17,202 nucleotides of DNA from contig PCBE01000073.1 of assembly GCA_002731295.1 (NCBI GenBank), forward strand, positions 7,666 through 24,867. The letters run 5' to 3'. The translations under genes were made by a program, and so were the position numbers. Under the pieces are notes generated by a model. That model did no database searches and was not told the origin of the DNA. It saw nothing but the letters and a program-made list of their open reading frames with translations. Shown here piece after piece: positions 1-7,204 of the stretch; the first letter of the stretch is position 1, and each line of letters begins with the position of its first letter. Source of the DNA: Acidiferrobacteraceae bacterium (GTDB lineage: Bacteria > Pseudomonadota > Gammaproteobacteria > Arenicellales > UBA868).

Positions 1-1
1 G

Positions 2-271
2 CAGGATCTGGTCTTCGACACTTTGCAGATCGTTGTGTTAGTGGCTGTCATCCTGTGTGCCGGTGCCACTATTCAGGCGGTGGAGATGTTGGGCTTTCAC
101 CTGATGAATGACGGTTCTGTCATTGACGCGGAGTTTGGCCGACGGCTGTTATCGGTCTTCCTCCTGGTTATCTTGGCAGTGCTCTTTTATCTGTTGCATC
201 GGGTCGTACGGGCATTCAGGCTCGGTTGGCGTCACCGATGGACACCACCTAGGGCTTCAAGGCGAGCCTGA
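2..271 (+). CDS. C-terminal part of an integral membrane protein (partial at 5' edge)
   Basis: The frame is open from the left edge of the window to a TGA at 269-271, so the gene most likely starts outside the window. A TTG at 23 could only serve as a start if the protein were very small. The visible 89 residues hold two strongly hydrophobic stretches, one beginning near LQIVVLVAVILCAG and one near LLSVFLLVILAVLFYLL, separated by a polar loop. A basic, arginine-rich tail follows (RLGWRHRW...RASRRA), which by the positive-inside rule should lie in the cytoplasm. No family motif is visible. It could be the end of a transporter subunit belonging to the downstream catabolic genes, but nothing in the fragment proves that. 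The next gene begins 31 bases downstream on the same strand, so co-transcription is plausible. Confidence 0.6.
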   Translation, partial: QDLVFDTLQIVVLVAVILCAGATIQAVEMLGFHLMNDGSVIDAEFGRRLLSVFLLVILAVLFYLLHRVVRAFRLGWRHRWTPPRASRRA

Positions 272-302
272 TGGAATTTCCTGAGTAACCCGGACAGTAA
301 CA

Positions 303-1022
303 ATGAACGACTGGCAGGACAGCACCCGTGAGGACTACTTGAGCAAAGGGCTTGCAAGTCGGTCCGGTTATGGCAGAAAGCCGGCACTGCTCATTATAGA
401 TTTCAGCAATGGGTTTACCGACCCCAAGTCCCCTTTGGGTGGAAACTTTGACCAGCAGTTGGCGACGACGGCCAGCCTACTGACTGAATTTCGCCGAGGC
501 CGGTTGCCTGTGGTTTACACGACGGTTGCCTATCAATCGGACTACCGTGATGCCGGTGTGTTTATAAAAAAAGTACCCTCGTTGTCGATACTGGTGGAAG
601 GATCAGACCTGGTTGAGATCGATAATCGAATTGCACCGCTAGAGGGTGAACATGTGATCGTTAAGAAATATGCCAGCTCGTTTTTCGGGACTGAGTTGGA
701 TGTGTATTTTCGTGGAATGGGTGTGGATACCGTGATTATTACCGGCTGTACGACCAGCGGATGTGTTCGGGCATCAGCTGTTGATTCTTTGCAATATGGA
801 TTTCAGACTATTGTAGTGCGTGAGGGTGTCGGTGATCGGGCCGATGGGCCCCACCACGCAAACCTGTTCGATATGGATGCCAAGTACTGCGATGTTGAAT
901 CCGAACAAGACGTGTTGTCGTATCTTCGTTCTCTCGTAGAAGAAGGCGGTGAAGCCGCAGAAGCGGATAATAATTTTCGCGGCTGGTGGCAGGCCGCTCC
1001 ACCAACCTCTATCAGCAGTTGA
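303..1022 (+). CDS. isochorismatase-family amidohydrolase, N-carbamoylsarcosine amidase/maleamate amidase-like
   Basis: Cysteine hydrolase of the isochorismatase fold, 239 residues. The catalytic triad is visible: Asp33 in LLIIDFSNGF, Lys121 (or Lys122) in VIVKKYASSFFGT, and Cys154 in GCTTSGCVRAS, preceded by the residues that form the cis-peptide turn. The downstream signature GVGDRADGPHHANLFDMDAKY is typical of the branch containing N-carbamoylsarcosine amidohydrolase and maleamate amidohydrolase (NicF), which hydrolyse a terminal carbamoyl or amide group and release ammonia. The protein should be cytoplasmic; no signal peptide is seen. The last 25 or so residues form an acidic, low-complexity tail outside the fold. 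The ATG at 303 has no clear Shine-Dalgarno site. A paralogue lies at 7205-7846 beside hydantoinase A/B, so an N-carbamoyl amino acid is a reasonable substrate, but the exact one is inferred. The fold and chemistry are secure; the substrate is not. Confidence 0.88.
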   Translation: MNDWQDSTREDYLSKGLASRSGYGRKPALLIIDFSNGFTDPKSPLGGNFDQQLATTASLLTEFRRGRLPVVYTTVAYQSDYRDAGVFIKKVPSLSILVEGSDLVEIDNRIAPLEGEHVIVKKYASSFFGTELDVYFRGMGVDTVIITGCTTSGCVRASAVDSLQYGFQTIVVREGVGDRADGPHHANLFDMDAKYCDVESEQDVLSYLRSLVEEGGEAAEADNNFRGWWQAAPPTSISS

Positions 1023-1049
1023 ATTTAGCCGACTAGAATAGGAAAAACA

Positions 1050-1496
1050 GTGAGCTCAGGTTCAACTCGCGGTTTACTCGATTCATTTGATGCGCTGATC
1101 GAAGGTAACCGACAGCAAATGGATGAGTTATACGGTCAATCAGGTGCAACGCCACCACGGTCGGTCAGCCAGGCGGCCGACGTTGGGGAAGAACTAACCC
1201 GTTTTGAAGATCTAGATAGACAGAGTATTGGCGAAGGGCAATCTGCCGTGTGGCTTAATAAGAATTTTCCCGATGCCTGGCGTTATGAGATTCGAGATCG
1301 ACGTCGGCAGGGCAATGAAGTCGTTGTGTTGTGTCGTCTCGACCTGCTCGGCCATAAAATCCATAAAGCGCAATTTGGTTCAGCGATGATTCCAGCGACT
1401 GAGATTGGTGAATATCGAAACGAGCGAGAGGCGGAGTCCGCTGCCTACGAGTCTGCTGTAGACGATGCCTTGAGGCAGTGTATCCAGTATCTCTGA
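1050..1496 (+). CDS. small protein with a RAD52-like core (tentative), in a catabolic locus
   Basis: A 148-residue soluble protein starting with GTG at 1050 behind AGGAAA (1040-1045), 27 bases after the amidohydrolase. Residues 1-50 are polar and probably partly helical or disordered. From about residue 50 the order of elements resembles the RAD52/Rad22 single-strand-annealing core: a segment with WLNKNFPDAWRYEI, a strand-rich part with VVVLCRLDLLGHKI, an AQFGSA turn, and a closing alanine-rich helix (EAESAAYESAVDDALRQC). In RAD52 the corresponding parts are the N-terminal helix with the NxxF..W pattern, the beta hairpins, the GYG turn and the EKARKEAVTDGLKRALR helix. This is a by-eye similarity, not a search result. 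If it is correct, the role beside amidohydrolase and peroxiredoxin genes is unexplained; the fold might form a ring for a non-DNA purpose. Otherwise it is simply a protein of unknown function. Confidence 0.72.
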   Translation: MSSGSTRGLLDSFDALIEGNRQQMDELYGQSGATPPRSVSQAADVGEELTRFEDLDRQSIGEGQSAVWLNKNFPDAWRYEIRDRRRQGNEVVVLCRLDLLGHKIHKAQFGSAMIPATEIGEYRNEREAESAAYESAVDDALRQCIQYL

Positions 1497-1557
1497 AAAT
1501 CAATACCCAGGAGATCGGAAGGTTTTAGTACCATTGTTGTGAGCGGTCGCGATTCGT

Positions 1558-2436
1558 ATGCCTACAAATCAGTACGGAATACCGACGACACTCGCAGATA
1601 ACGCAGGGCATCACGTGGTGGTTCTGTGGTTGGATCGATTTCCTCCGCCAGGTGATTCAGAGATCTGGAATTGGTTACGCGAGGATTACACCGAATTTAC
1701 AGCTCGCAATACTAAAATCATCACTGTAACCCGGCAAAACACAACTGCGAATCAGCAGTTTTCGGATCGATTTGAATTGTTCTTTGATGTGCTGAGTGAT
1801 CCAGACGATCAACTTATCGCTGAACTTAAGCCTAAGCTGTCTGGGACAACAATTCCCGAATTCTGTCTGATCAATCCAGCGGGCAGGGTGGTGAAGTGGT
1901 CACTTGGCCGACCTCTAAAGACAGAACTGGAAGACCTACTGAGCTATCTCGATTCAAGACACTTGATCGGTGATCAGGTACCTGATGTCAATGTATTTGA
2001 ATTAGTTGAACAGGTGCCACAAGTTATTCGCAGCGAAACACTTTTCTCCAGTCAGCAGGTGGTGTTGTTCGGTGTGCCGGGAGCATACACACCGACCTGT
2101 TCAGCTAAACATCTACCCGGGTTTCTAGATCACTACGACGACTTGCGTAGTCGGGGCGCAGACAGTGTTATCTGTATTGCGGTCAATGATCCCTTTGTGA
2201 TGGATGCCTGGGGACAGGCGCAAGAGGTGAAGGGACGCATCCGTATGGTGGCCGACGGCGATGGCAGCTTTACTCGGGCAATGGGTCTGACATTAGATCT
2301 TGGTGTTTTCGGTCTGGGTAAGCGATCCAAGCGTTATGCCATGATCGTGGATGATGGTGTCATCAGGCATTTCAATGTCGAAGCGGGGCCGTTCGTGGGC
2401 AGCAGCAGTGCCGCTGATATGCTGGCGTTGCTTTAG
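1558..2436 (+). CDS. two-domain peroxiredoxin: cysteine-poor redoxin domain fused to a Prx5-type domain
   Basis: The 292-residue protein has a C-terminal half (about 150-292) that is a Prx5/PMP20-class thiol peroxidase. The peroxidatic site is PGAYTPTC with Pro174, Thr178 and Cys181, followed by the family run VNDPFVMDAWG, then ADGDGSFTRAMGL and the supporting arginine at RSKRYA (Arg259). Cys206 is a second cysteine that could take part in resolution. The N-terminal half (about 1-138) reads like another thioredoxin-fold redoxin (VVVLWLDRFPP, FFDVLSDPDDQLIAEL, GTTIPEFCLINPAGRVV) but has a proline-rich turn at the usual peroxidatic position, and its only cysteine is Cys103. It is therefore probably non-catalytic there. 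The ATG at 1558 is forced by an in-frame TGA at 1540-1542; its ribosome site is poor. The enzyme would reduce hydrogen peroxide or organic peroxides in the cytoplasm, perhaps those made by the FAD oxidase encoded further on. It ends 13 bases from the convergent amidase. Confidence 0.88.
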   Translation: MPTNQYGIPTTLADNAGHHVVVLWLDRFPPPGDSEIWNWLREDYTEFTARNTKIITVTRQNTTANQQFSDRFELFFDVLSDPDDQLIAELKPKLSGTTIPEFCLINPAGRVVKWSLGRPLKTELEDLLSYLDSRHLIGDQVPDVNVFELVEQVPQVIRSETLFSSQQVVLFGVPGAYTPTCSAKHLPGFLDHYDDLRSRGADSVICIAVNDPFVMDAWGQAQEVKGRIRMVADGDGSFTRAMGLTLDLGVFGLGKRSKRYAMIVDDGVIRHFNVEAGPFVGSSSAADMLALL

Positions 2437-2449
2437 TTCCGTTTTCGGC

Positions 2450-3847
2450 TCAGTCCAGACCTGGGAGTGATGGCACTAATTCCTTGAACTGTTGTTCGAG
2501 CGACCAGCCAATTCTAAGTATTGTAGATTCTGTAAATGGGTGGCCGTGTATGCACAGCGATAACGGAAGCCCTTCTTCCGACAGGCCGTTGGGAATGGCA
2601 AGGCTGCACAGTCCCAAAACGTTTGTAGCCCGTGTGTAGTGAGCGGGCAGTAATCGTTCATCGACGTCGACAACGGGTATAGCAGGTCCGGTCGTGGTCG
2701 GTGTCAGCAGGGCATCGATTCCTCTCATACTCGCTTTGAACTCGGTCCGCCAGTGCTTGAACCGCATCATTGCATTCAAGTAATCCCTGGCTGAACAGGT
2801 CTTTCCCGGTAGGACCCTTTGAAGTGTCGCATTACCGATCTGCAGGCCAGTCTGTTCAACCAGTTCAGCGGCATGGGCATAGCCTTCCGCACTGATCACA
2901 ACATTGGAGAGATTGCGGTACGTTTCAAATGAGTGGGGCAATCCCTGGGTGATGATTGTTGCGCCCAGATCATCGGCGTGTTTCAACGCACGGTCGTAGG
3001 CGCGATTCACATCATCGGAACAGGCTCGCCTTTCTTCGTCAGGCAAAGCGGCAAGACAAATATCAGTTAGGTCTTCTTTTAGTTCGATATGCGGATTGTC
3101 GAGCGGTTGATAAAGGGTATCGATGTGGTTGGTATCCGGACCTTGGAGAACATCATAAATCAGGGCCGCATCCCCAACGCTGCGTGCCAGCGGACCGACT
3201 GTGTCCAGTGTGTGTGACAGCGGCATAACGCCGTGGTTGGAGATTCGTCCAAAAGTGGGTTTTAGTCCGACGAGGCCACAAAAAGCGGACGGTAGCCGTA
3301 CCGATCCCCCGGTGTCTGTTCCCAGGGCAGCAGAAGTTAATCCAGCTGCGACGGCAACTCCAGATCCGCTACTGGACCCACCGGGTACCCGATGGGTTTC
3401 GAGGTCCCATGGGTTCCAAGGAGTACCCAGATACTGATTGGTGCCCCATCCACCCAAAGCAAACTCAACCGACTGGGTCTTACCAATAATTATTGCACCA
3501 GCCTGCTGCAGCTTTTGCACGACTGTGGCTGACATCGATGATTGTCGGCCATCCAGCGCCCTGCTGCCCCAGCTTGTAGGGTGATCCTCATATTCAATGA
3601 TGTCTTTAAGGCCAATCGGTATCCCGTCCAGTACACCAGTCGATTTACCACTCGCCCTGGCATCGTCCGCTTCTGTCGCTGCTTGTAACGCTTCTTCAGC
3701 AAAAACTACAGCAAAAGCGTTTAGCTTGGTGTTAAACCGATCTATACGTGCCAGATAGAGTGTCACCAGTTCGACAGAAGACAGGCGACCCTCAATAAGG
3801 GCTTTTCGTTGTTTCTCTATAGTCTGAGAAAATATAGGAGTATCCAC
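2450..3847 (-). CDS. amidase-signature (AS) family amidohydrolase
   Basis: A 465-residue enzyme of normal family length. The Ser-cisSer-Lys triad is visible: Lys81 in GIPIGLKDII, Ser158 in the glycine-serine loop GGSSSGSG, and the nucleophile Ser182 in GTDTGGSVRLP. The 24-residue spacing between the two serines is what characterised AS enzymes show. The family hydrolyses carboxamides to acid and ammonia; members include GatA, indoleacetamide hydrolase, allophanate hydrolase and malonamidase. No GatB or GatC is nearby and the protein lacks tRNA-amidotransferase context, so a catabolic amidase acting on a small amide from the surrounding pathway is more likely. The start is GTG (bases 3847-3845 on the reverse strand) with AAGG about nine bases upstream. 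It is the only intact minus-strand gene in the window, divergent from 4081 and convergent with the peroxiredoxin. The substrate is unknown. Confidence 0.9.
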   Translation of the reverse strand: MDTPIFSQTIEKQRKALIEGRLSSVELVTLYLARIDRFNTKLNAFAVVFAEEALQAATEADDARASGKSTGVLDGIPIGLKDIIEYEDHPTSWGSRALDGRQSSMSATVVQKLQQAGAIIIGKTQSVEFALGGWGTNQYLGTPWNPWDLETHRVPGGSSSGSGVAVAAGLTSAALGTDTGGSVRLPSAFCGLVGLKPTFGRISNHGVMPLSHTLDTVGPLARSVGDAALIYDVLQGPDTNHIDTLYQPLDNPHIELKEDLTDICLAALPDEERRACSDDVNRAYDRALKHADDLGATIITQGLPHSFETYRNLSNVVISAEGYAHAAELVEQTGLQIGNATLQRVLPGKTCSARDYLNAMMRFKHWRTEFKASMRGIDALLTPTTTGPAIPVVDVDERLLPAHYTRATNVLGLCSLAIPNGLSEEGLPLSLCIHGHPFTESTILRIGWSLEQQFKELVPSLPGLD

Positions 3848-4080
3848 GTCGCTAGACCTTGCCGTTAAATAGTGTTCGACCGGAGCTTGTCACCATAACA
3901 CAGGTGTCTCAGCGTTAAGTCCGTTACCGTACCACTACGGTTGAATTGGGTGACCGGTACCTTTTAACATGTGGGGTTGCCAGTTCGATGTCGAATTCGA
4001 TGCCGGGCACATGCCATGGGCGGAATCGCTAACGATGCTAACTGTACAGAGCCGATACAGAAAACAGGAGCAGGTTTAAA
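3848..4080. promoter_or_regulatory. divergent intergenic region between amidase and alpha/beta-hydrolase operon
   Basis: This 233-base gap separates two divergent genes and so should carry both promoters. On the plus strand TTGAAT (3941-3946) followed after 16 bases by TTTAAC (3963-3968) is a weak sigma-70-like match. A small inverted repeat, ACCGT (3926-3930) and ACGGT (3937-3941) around a six-base loop, overlaps the -35 and could be an operator half-site pair. AGGAG at 4066-4070 is the ribosome site for the GTG at 4081. No regulator gene is present in the window, so which protein would bind here cannot be said. Confidence 0.35.
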
Positions 4081-4884
4081 GTGCCTATTGCGACAGTCAA
4101 TAACAATCAGCTGTACTACGAGATTCACGGTGAAGGTGAACCGGCAGTCTGTATGGGGGGCTGGGGAACTTATTGTCACAAAAATGGGCGAGGTCTAGCG
4201 CGCGGACTGACTGATAAATACCAAGTGTTAGTTTTTGATTATCGCGGTATCGGTCAGTCCAAAGATGATCTGAATATTCCGGCCTCGATGAAACTTTATG
4301 CGGCTGATCTCATTGCCCTGCTTGATCAACTGGGTTGGAATAAGGTTCATCTGATTGGTTTGGTGGGTATGGGTTGTGGTGTTGCCCAGGAGGTCGCACT
4401 AAGTCGACCCGAACTGGTGAGAAGCATGGTGAATATGGGTTGCTGGTCATCAGTTGATGATTACCTCCGTGATCTACTAGAGCTATTCAGAACAGTGCAT
4501 CGCGAAGTCGGTTTCTATGCTTTTCAACAGTTCGTCTGTATCTACTCCTTTCTGCCAGAGTTCTACAACCAGAACAAACATCGGTTGCTTGGCCCGGACG
4601 GTGAGTGGGGTGAACTCAGAGACAACTACATAACCCACGAACGGTTGGTGGACGCCTGCCTTGCACACGATACCAGCGATAGACTCAAAGATATCACTAT
4701 ACCGGCCCTGGTAATCCATGCAGATAAAGACATGGTCACCAGCCCACGAACTACGTTACCCATCGAACACGGGATTCCCGGTGCTGAAGGCGTGACGATG
4801 GAGGATACGGCCCACGTGGTTGTGGGAAAAGCTCAGAAGATCGAGTTTTGCAATATCTTGTTTTCTTTTCTGGATAAGCATTGA
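4081..4884 (+). CDS. alpha/beta-hydrolase-fold protein lacking the canonical nucleophilic serine
   Basis: A 267-residue protein with the standard alpha/beta-hydrolase opening (LYYEIHGEGEPAV), an oxyanion-type GGWGT loop at 26-30, the VFDYRGIGQS strand-loop at 51-60, a putative acid Asp217 in HADKDMVTSP and the late histidine His245 in EDTAHVV. The nucleophile elbow, usually GxSxG after the HLIG strand, reads HLIGLVGMGCGVAQE (90-104). It has glycine or valine where serine belongs, with Cys99 three residues on, and appears one residue longer than usual. It may be a non-hydrolytic member, for example a lyase or cofactor-free enzyme, or may use another residue. The start is GTG with AGGAG ten bases upstream. 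It heads the plus-strand group continuing into the CoA-transferase 97 bases later. Fold membership is firm; function is not assigned. Confidence 0.87.
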   Translation: MPIATVNNNQLYYEIHGEGEPAVCMGGWGTYCHKNGRGLARGLTDKYQVLVFDYRGIGQSKDDLNIPASMKLYAADLIALLDQLGWNKVHLIGLVGMGCGVAQEVALSRPELVRSMVNMGCWSSVDDYLRDLLELFRTVHREVGFYAFQQFVCIYSFLPEFYNQNKHRLLGPDGEWGELRDNYITHERLVDACLAHDTSDRLKDITIPALVIHADKDMVTSPRTTLPIEHGIPGAEGVTMEDTAHVVVGKAQKIEFCNILFSFLDKH

Positions 4885-4981
4885 GTGAGATAGCAGCAGT
4901 GGCTGGATACAATGCAATGGGAATCGAACCGCTGCTTTCTATACAATCAGAGCGCCCAGGACACGCAGTAAGGATGTGCAG

Positions 4982-6214
4982 ATGAGGGAACATGAAACTA
5001 TTGATGATCGGCTGAAGGGGCCACTATCCGGTGTCCGTGTGATCGAAATGGGTCAACTGGTGGCCGGCCCTTTCGTCGGTTCTCGAATGGCCGATTTTGG
5101 AGCCGAAGTAATCAAGGTCGAGAGCCCGGGCCAGGGTGATGCCATGCGGCACTGGGGTCATCATCGTTACAAGGGTCGAAGTCTCTGGTGGCCGGTTTTG
5201 GCACGAAATAAGAAAACGATCTCAGCTAATTTGCGGGAAAAGCGAGGTCAGGATCTGGTACGCCGGCTGATCGGACAAGCAGATGTCTTGGTCGAGAATT
5301 TCAAGCCAGGTACGCTTGAAAAGTGGGGACTCGACCCTGAATCTCTGCACGTCATTAATCCCGGGCTCATTATTGCCCGGGTGTCTGGGTTCGGACAGAC
5401 AGGCCCCTATTCGAGTCGGCCGGGCTTCGCAAGTGTCGGTGAAGCAATGGGTGGGCTGCGATACATCAACGGGTTTCCGGATCAACCGCCCCCGAGGACA
5501 GGTATATCCCTGGGAGATTCTCTGGCTGGCATGTTCGCTACTCAGGGCGTGCTGATGGCGCTCTACTGGCGCGACACAATCGGAAAGGGCAAAGGCCAGG
5601 TCGTTGATGCCTCTATTACCGAGTCGTGCTTTGCAATGCTGGAAAGTGCGCTGCCAGAATACGACAAGGTTGGTTTTATCCGGCAGCCCAGCGGAACCGG
5701 TCTTGCCAATGTTTCACCGTCGAATATTTTTCCTACCAAGGATGAAAAATGGGTGGTAATCGCAGCGAATCTGGACGCAATGTTCAATCGGCTGTGTGAT
5801 GCGATGGAGCAGCCGGAGCTTGCGGACGATCCTCGATACAGCACGCATCAGGTGCGCGGGGAGAACTGTGACGAACTCGATGCCCGGATTGCAGACTGGA
5901 CGCGTGGATTCACTGCAGCTGAGCTGGATGTTCGCCTTGAAAAGCATGGTGTGGTATCCGGTCCGATTTATTCCATAGAAGACATCGCCAACGACCCGCA
6001 CTTCCAGGCACGCGATATGATTCAGCGCTACCAGGATGATGATCTTGGCGACATTGCGGTGCCAGGTTTCGTTCCGGTGCTGAGCGAAACCAAGAGCGAG
6101 ATTGCCTGGCTGGGCTCGTCTAAAGTAGGCGCCCACAATGAAGAGATCTACTGCGGCTTGCTGGGCATGACCCCGACTGAATTACAGGCGTTGGAAAATG
6201 ACGGCATCATCTAG
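4982..6214 (+). CDS. class III (CaiB/BaiF family) CoA-transferase
   Basis: Transfers CoA between acyl-CoA and a free carboxylic acid in the cytoplasm, as formyl-CoA transferase and CaiB do. Family hallmarks appear in order: LSGVRVIEMGQLVAGPF at the N terminus, ADFGAEVIKVESPGQGD, the VLVENFKPGTLEKWGLD block, the VSGFGQTGPYSSRPGF block and the catalytic aspartate in SLGDSLAGMFATQG (Asp179 counted from this start). The C-terminal domain has HGVVSGPIYS and DPHFQARDM. About 410 residues is the normal length. I prefer the ATG at 4982, which has AAGGA eight bases upstream; an in-frame GTG at 4976 would give 412 residues but sits too close to that site. The stop lies 17 bases inside the next gene, an HMG-CoA-lyase-like aldolase, so the two are probably translationally coupled and act in sequence: activation of an acid to its CoA ester, then cleavage. 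Confidence 0.93.
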   Translation: MREHETIDDRLKGPLSGVRVIEMGQLVAGPFVGSRMADFGAEVIKVESPGQGDAMRHWGHHRYKGRSLWWPVLARNKKTISANLREKRGQDLVRRLIGQADVLVENFKPGTLEKWGLDPESLHVINPGLIIARVSGFGQTGPYSSRPGFASVGEAMGGLRYINGFPDQPPPRTGISLGDSLAGMFATQGVLMALYWRDTIGKGKGQVVDASITESCFAMLESALPEYDKVGFIRQPSGTGLANVSPSNIFPTKDEKWVVIAANLDAMFNRLCDAMEQPELADDPRYSTHQVRGENCDELDARIADWTRGFTAAELDVRLEKHGVVSGPIYSIEDIANDPHFQARDMIQRYQDDDLGDIAVPGFVPVLSETKSEIAWLGSSKVGAHNEEIYCGLLGMTPTELQALENDGII

Positions 6215-7154
6215 CGGGAAAGGTAATGTCTGTGTCTGTGACGTCGCGGCGCGAGATGGGCTGCAAAGTGAAAAACGAATTTGGAGCGTGAATGAACGTG
6301 TCGAACTGATCAATCGACTTGCCAATACCGGTATCCAGCGAATAGAAGCGGTCAGTTTTGTCAATCCAAAACGGGTCCCGCAGATGGCAGATGCTGAAAA
6401 AGTTATGGCCCAGATTGAGCGCAAGGCGGATGTTCGGATTGCAGGGCTCGCACTCAATATGAAAGGTGTCGAAAGGGCGCTTGATGCGGGTGTCGACGAG
6501 GTGCGCTACGTGGTGGTCGCCAGTGAGACGTTCAGTCAAAAAAACCAAGGGGCAAGCATTGCGGAGACTATGACCGGATTGGAGTCGATCGCTGGTCGCG
6601 TCAAAGCATCCGGTAAAGTGTTCTCGGCCGTGATTGGGGCATCATTTGGCTGTCCGTTTGAAGGTGAGGTCACGACATCAGCTGTGGTTGATATCGGCAT
6701 TCGCCTGGGGGCCCTGGGTGTAGACGAGATTCTGTTGGCGGATACGATCGGCTGTGCAGTGCCCAGTCAGGTTCGTGAGCGCGTGGGCGCGCTGCAGTCG
6801 GCGCTGGAGGACTCTACAGCTGTCGGGTGTCATTTTCATAACACTCGCAATACAGGAATTGCAAATGCCGTCGCCGCAGTGGAATCAGGCGTGCGTATTC
6901 TCGACGCGTCTGTTGGCGGTATCGGTGGATGCCCGTTTGCTCCCCGGGCGACCGGTAATATTTCGACCGAAGATCTGGTTTACGTCCTACGCAACATGGG
7001 TTATGAAACGGACATTGATTTGCCGCAGTTGATCAATGTAGCGGCCTGGGTAGAAGGGTATTTCGATGATCCACTGCCAGGACAAGTCATGAAAGCCGGT
7101 TTATTCCCGGACGACGTGATCGCGCGTCAGGCGGCTACTTCAGTTCAGGCGTGA
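6198..7154 (+). CDS. hydroxymethylglutaryl-CoA lyase-like aldolase
   Basis: A 318-residue TIM-barrel enzyme of the HMG-CoA lyase group in the DRE-TIM metallolyase superfamily. Visible active-site features are RDGLQSEK with metal ligand Asp20, the metal-binding pair His212 and His214 in GCHFHNT, and the signature cysteine loop ASVGGIGGCPFAPRATGN with Cys245. The family cleaves 3-hydroxy-3-methylglutaryl-CoA, or related 3-hydroxyacyl-CoAs, to acetyl-CoA and a keto acid. Context with a class III CoA-transferase rather than leucine-catabolism genes (no isovaleryl-CoA dehydrogenase or methylcrotonyl-CoA carboxylase here) suggests that an exogenous hydroxy-dicarboxylate is activated and split. This is inference. 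The ATG at 6198 overlaps the end of the preceding gene by 17 bases. Confidence 0.93.
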   Translation: MTASSSGKGNVCVCDVAARDGLQSEKRIWSVNERVELINRLANTGIQRIEAVSFVNPKRVPQMADAEKVMAQIERKADVRIAGLALNMKGVERALDAGVDEVRYVVVASETFSQKNQGASIAETMTGLESIAGRVKASGKVFSAVIGASFGCPFEGEVTTSAVVDIGIRLGALGVDEILLADTIGCAVPSQVRERVGALQSALEDSTAVGCHFHNTRNTGIANAVAAVESGVRILDASVGGIGGCPFAPRATGNISTEDLVYVLRNMGYETDIDLPQLINVAAWVEGYFDDPLPGQVMKAGLFPDDVIARQAATSVQA

Positions 7155-7204
7155 ACGGCGTGATAGTCTTGATCCGAATCGATGTATGGAAAGGGTAAAG
7201 TAGA

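Noticed and set aside
2437..2449. A possible bidirectional terminator between the convergent peroxiredoxin and amidase genes.
   Set aside because: The gap is only 13 bases and holds no inverted repeat.
4919..4931. On the minus strand GGTTCGATTCCC resembles a tRNA T-arm, raising the idea of a tRNA or tRNA remnant between 4885 and 4975.
   Set aside because: The flanking bases do not form a T stem, and no matching D arm, anticodon arm or acceptor stem can be drawn around it.
5714..6136. A 140-codon open frame on the minus strand inside the CoA-transferase gene.
   Set aside because: It lies wholly antisense to a well-supported enzyme, has no family motif and a composition typical of a shadow frame.
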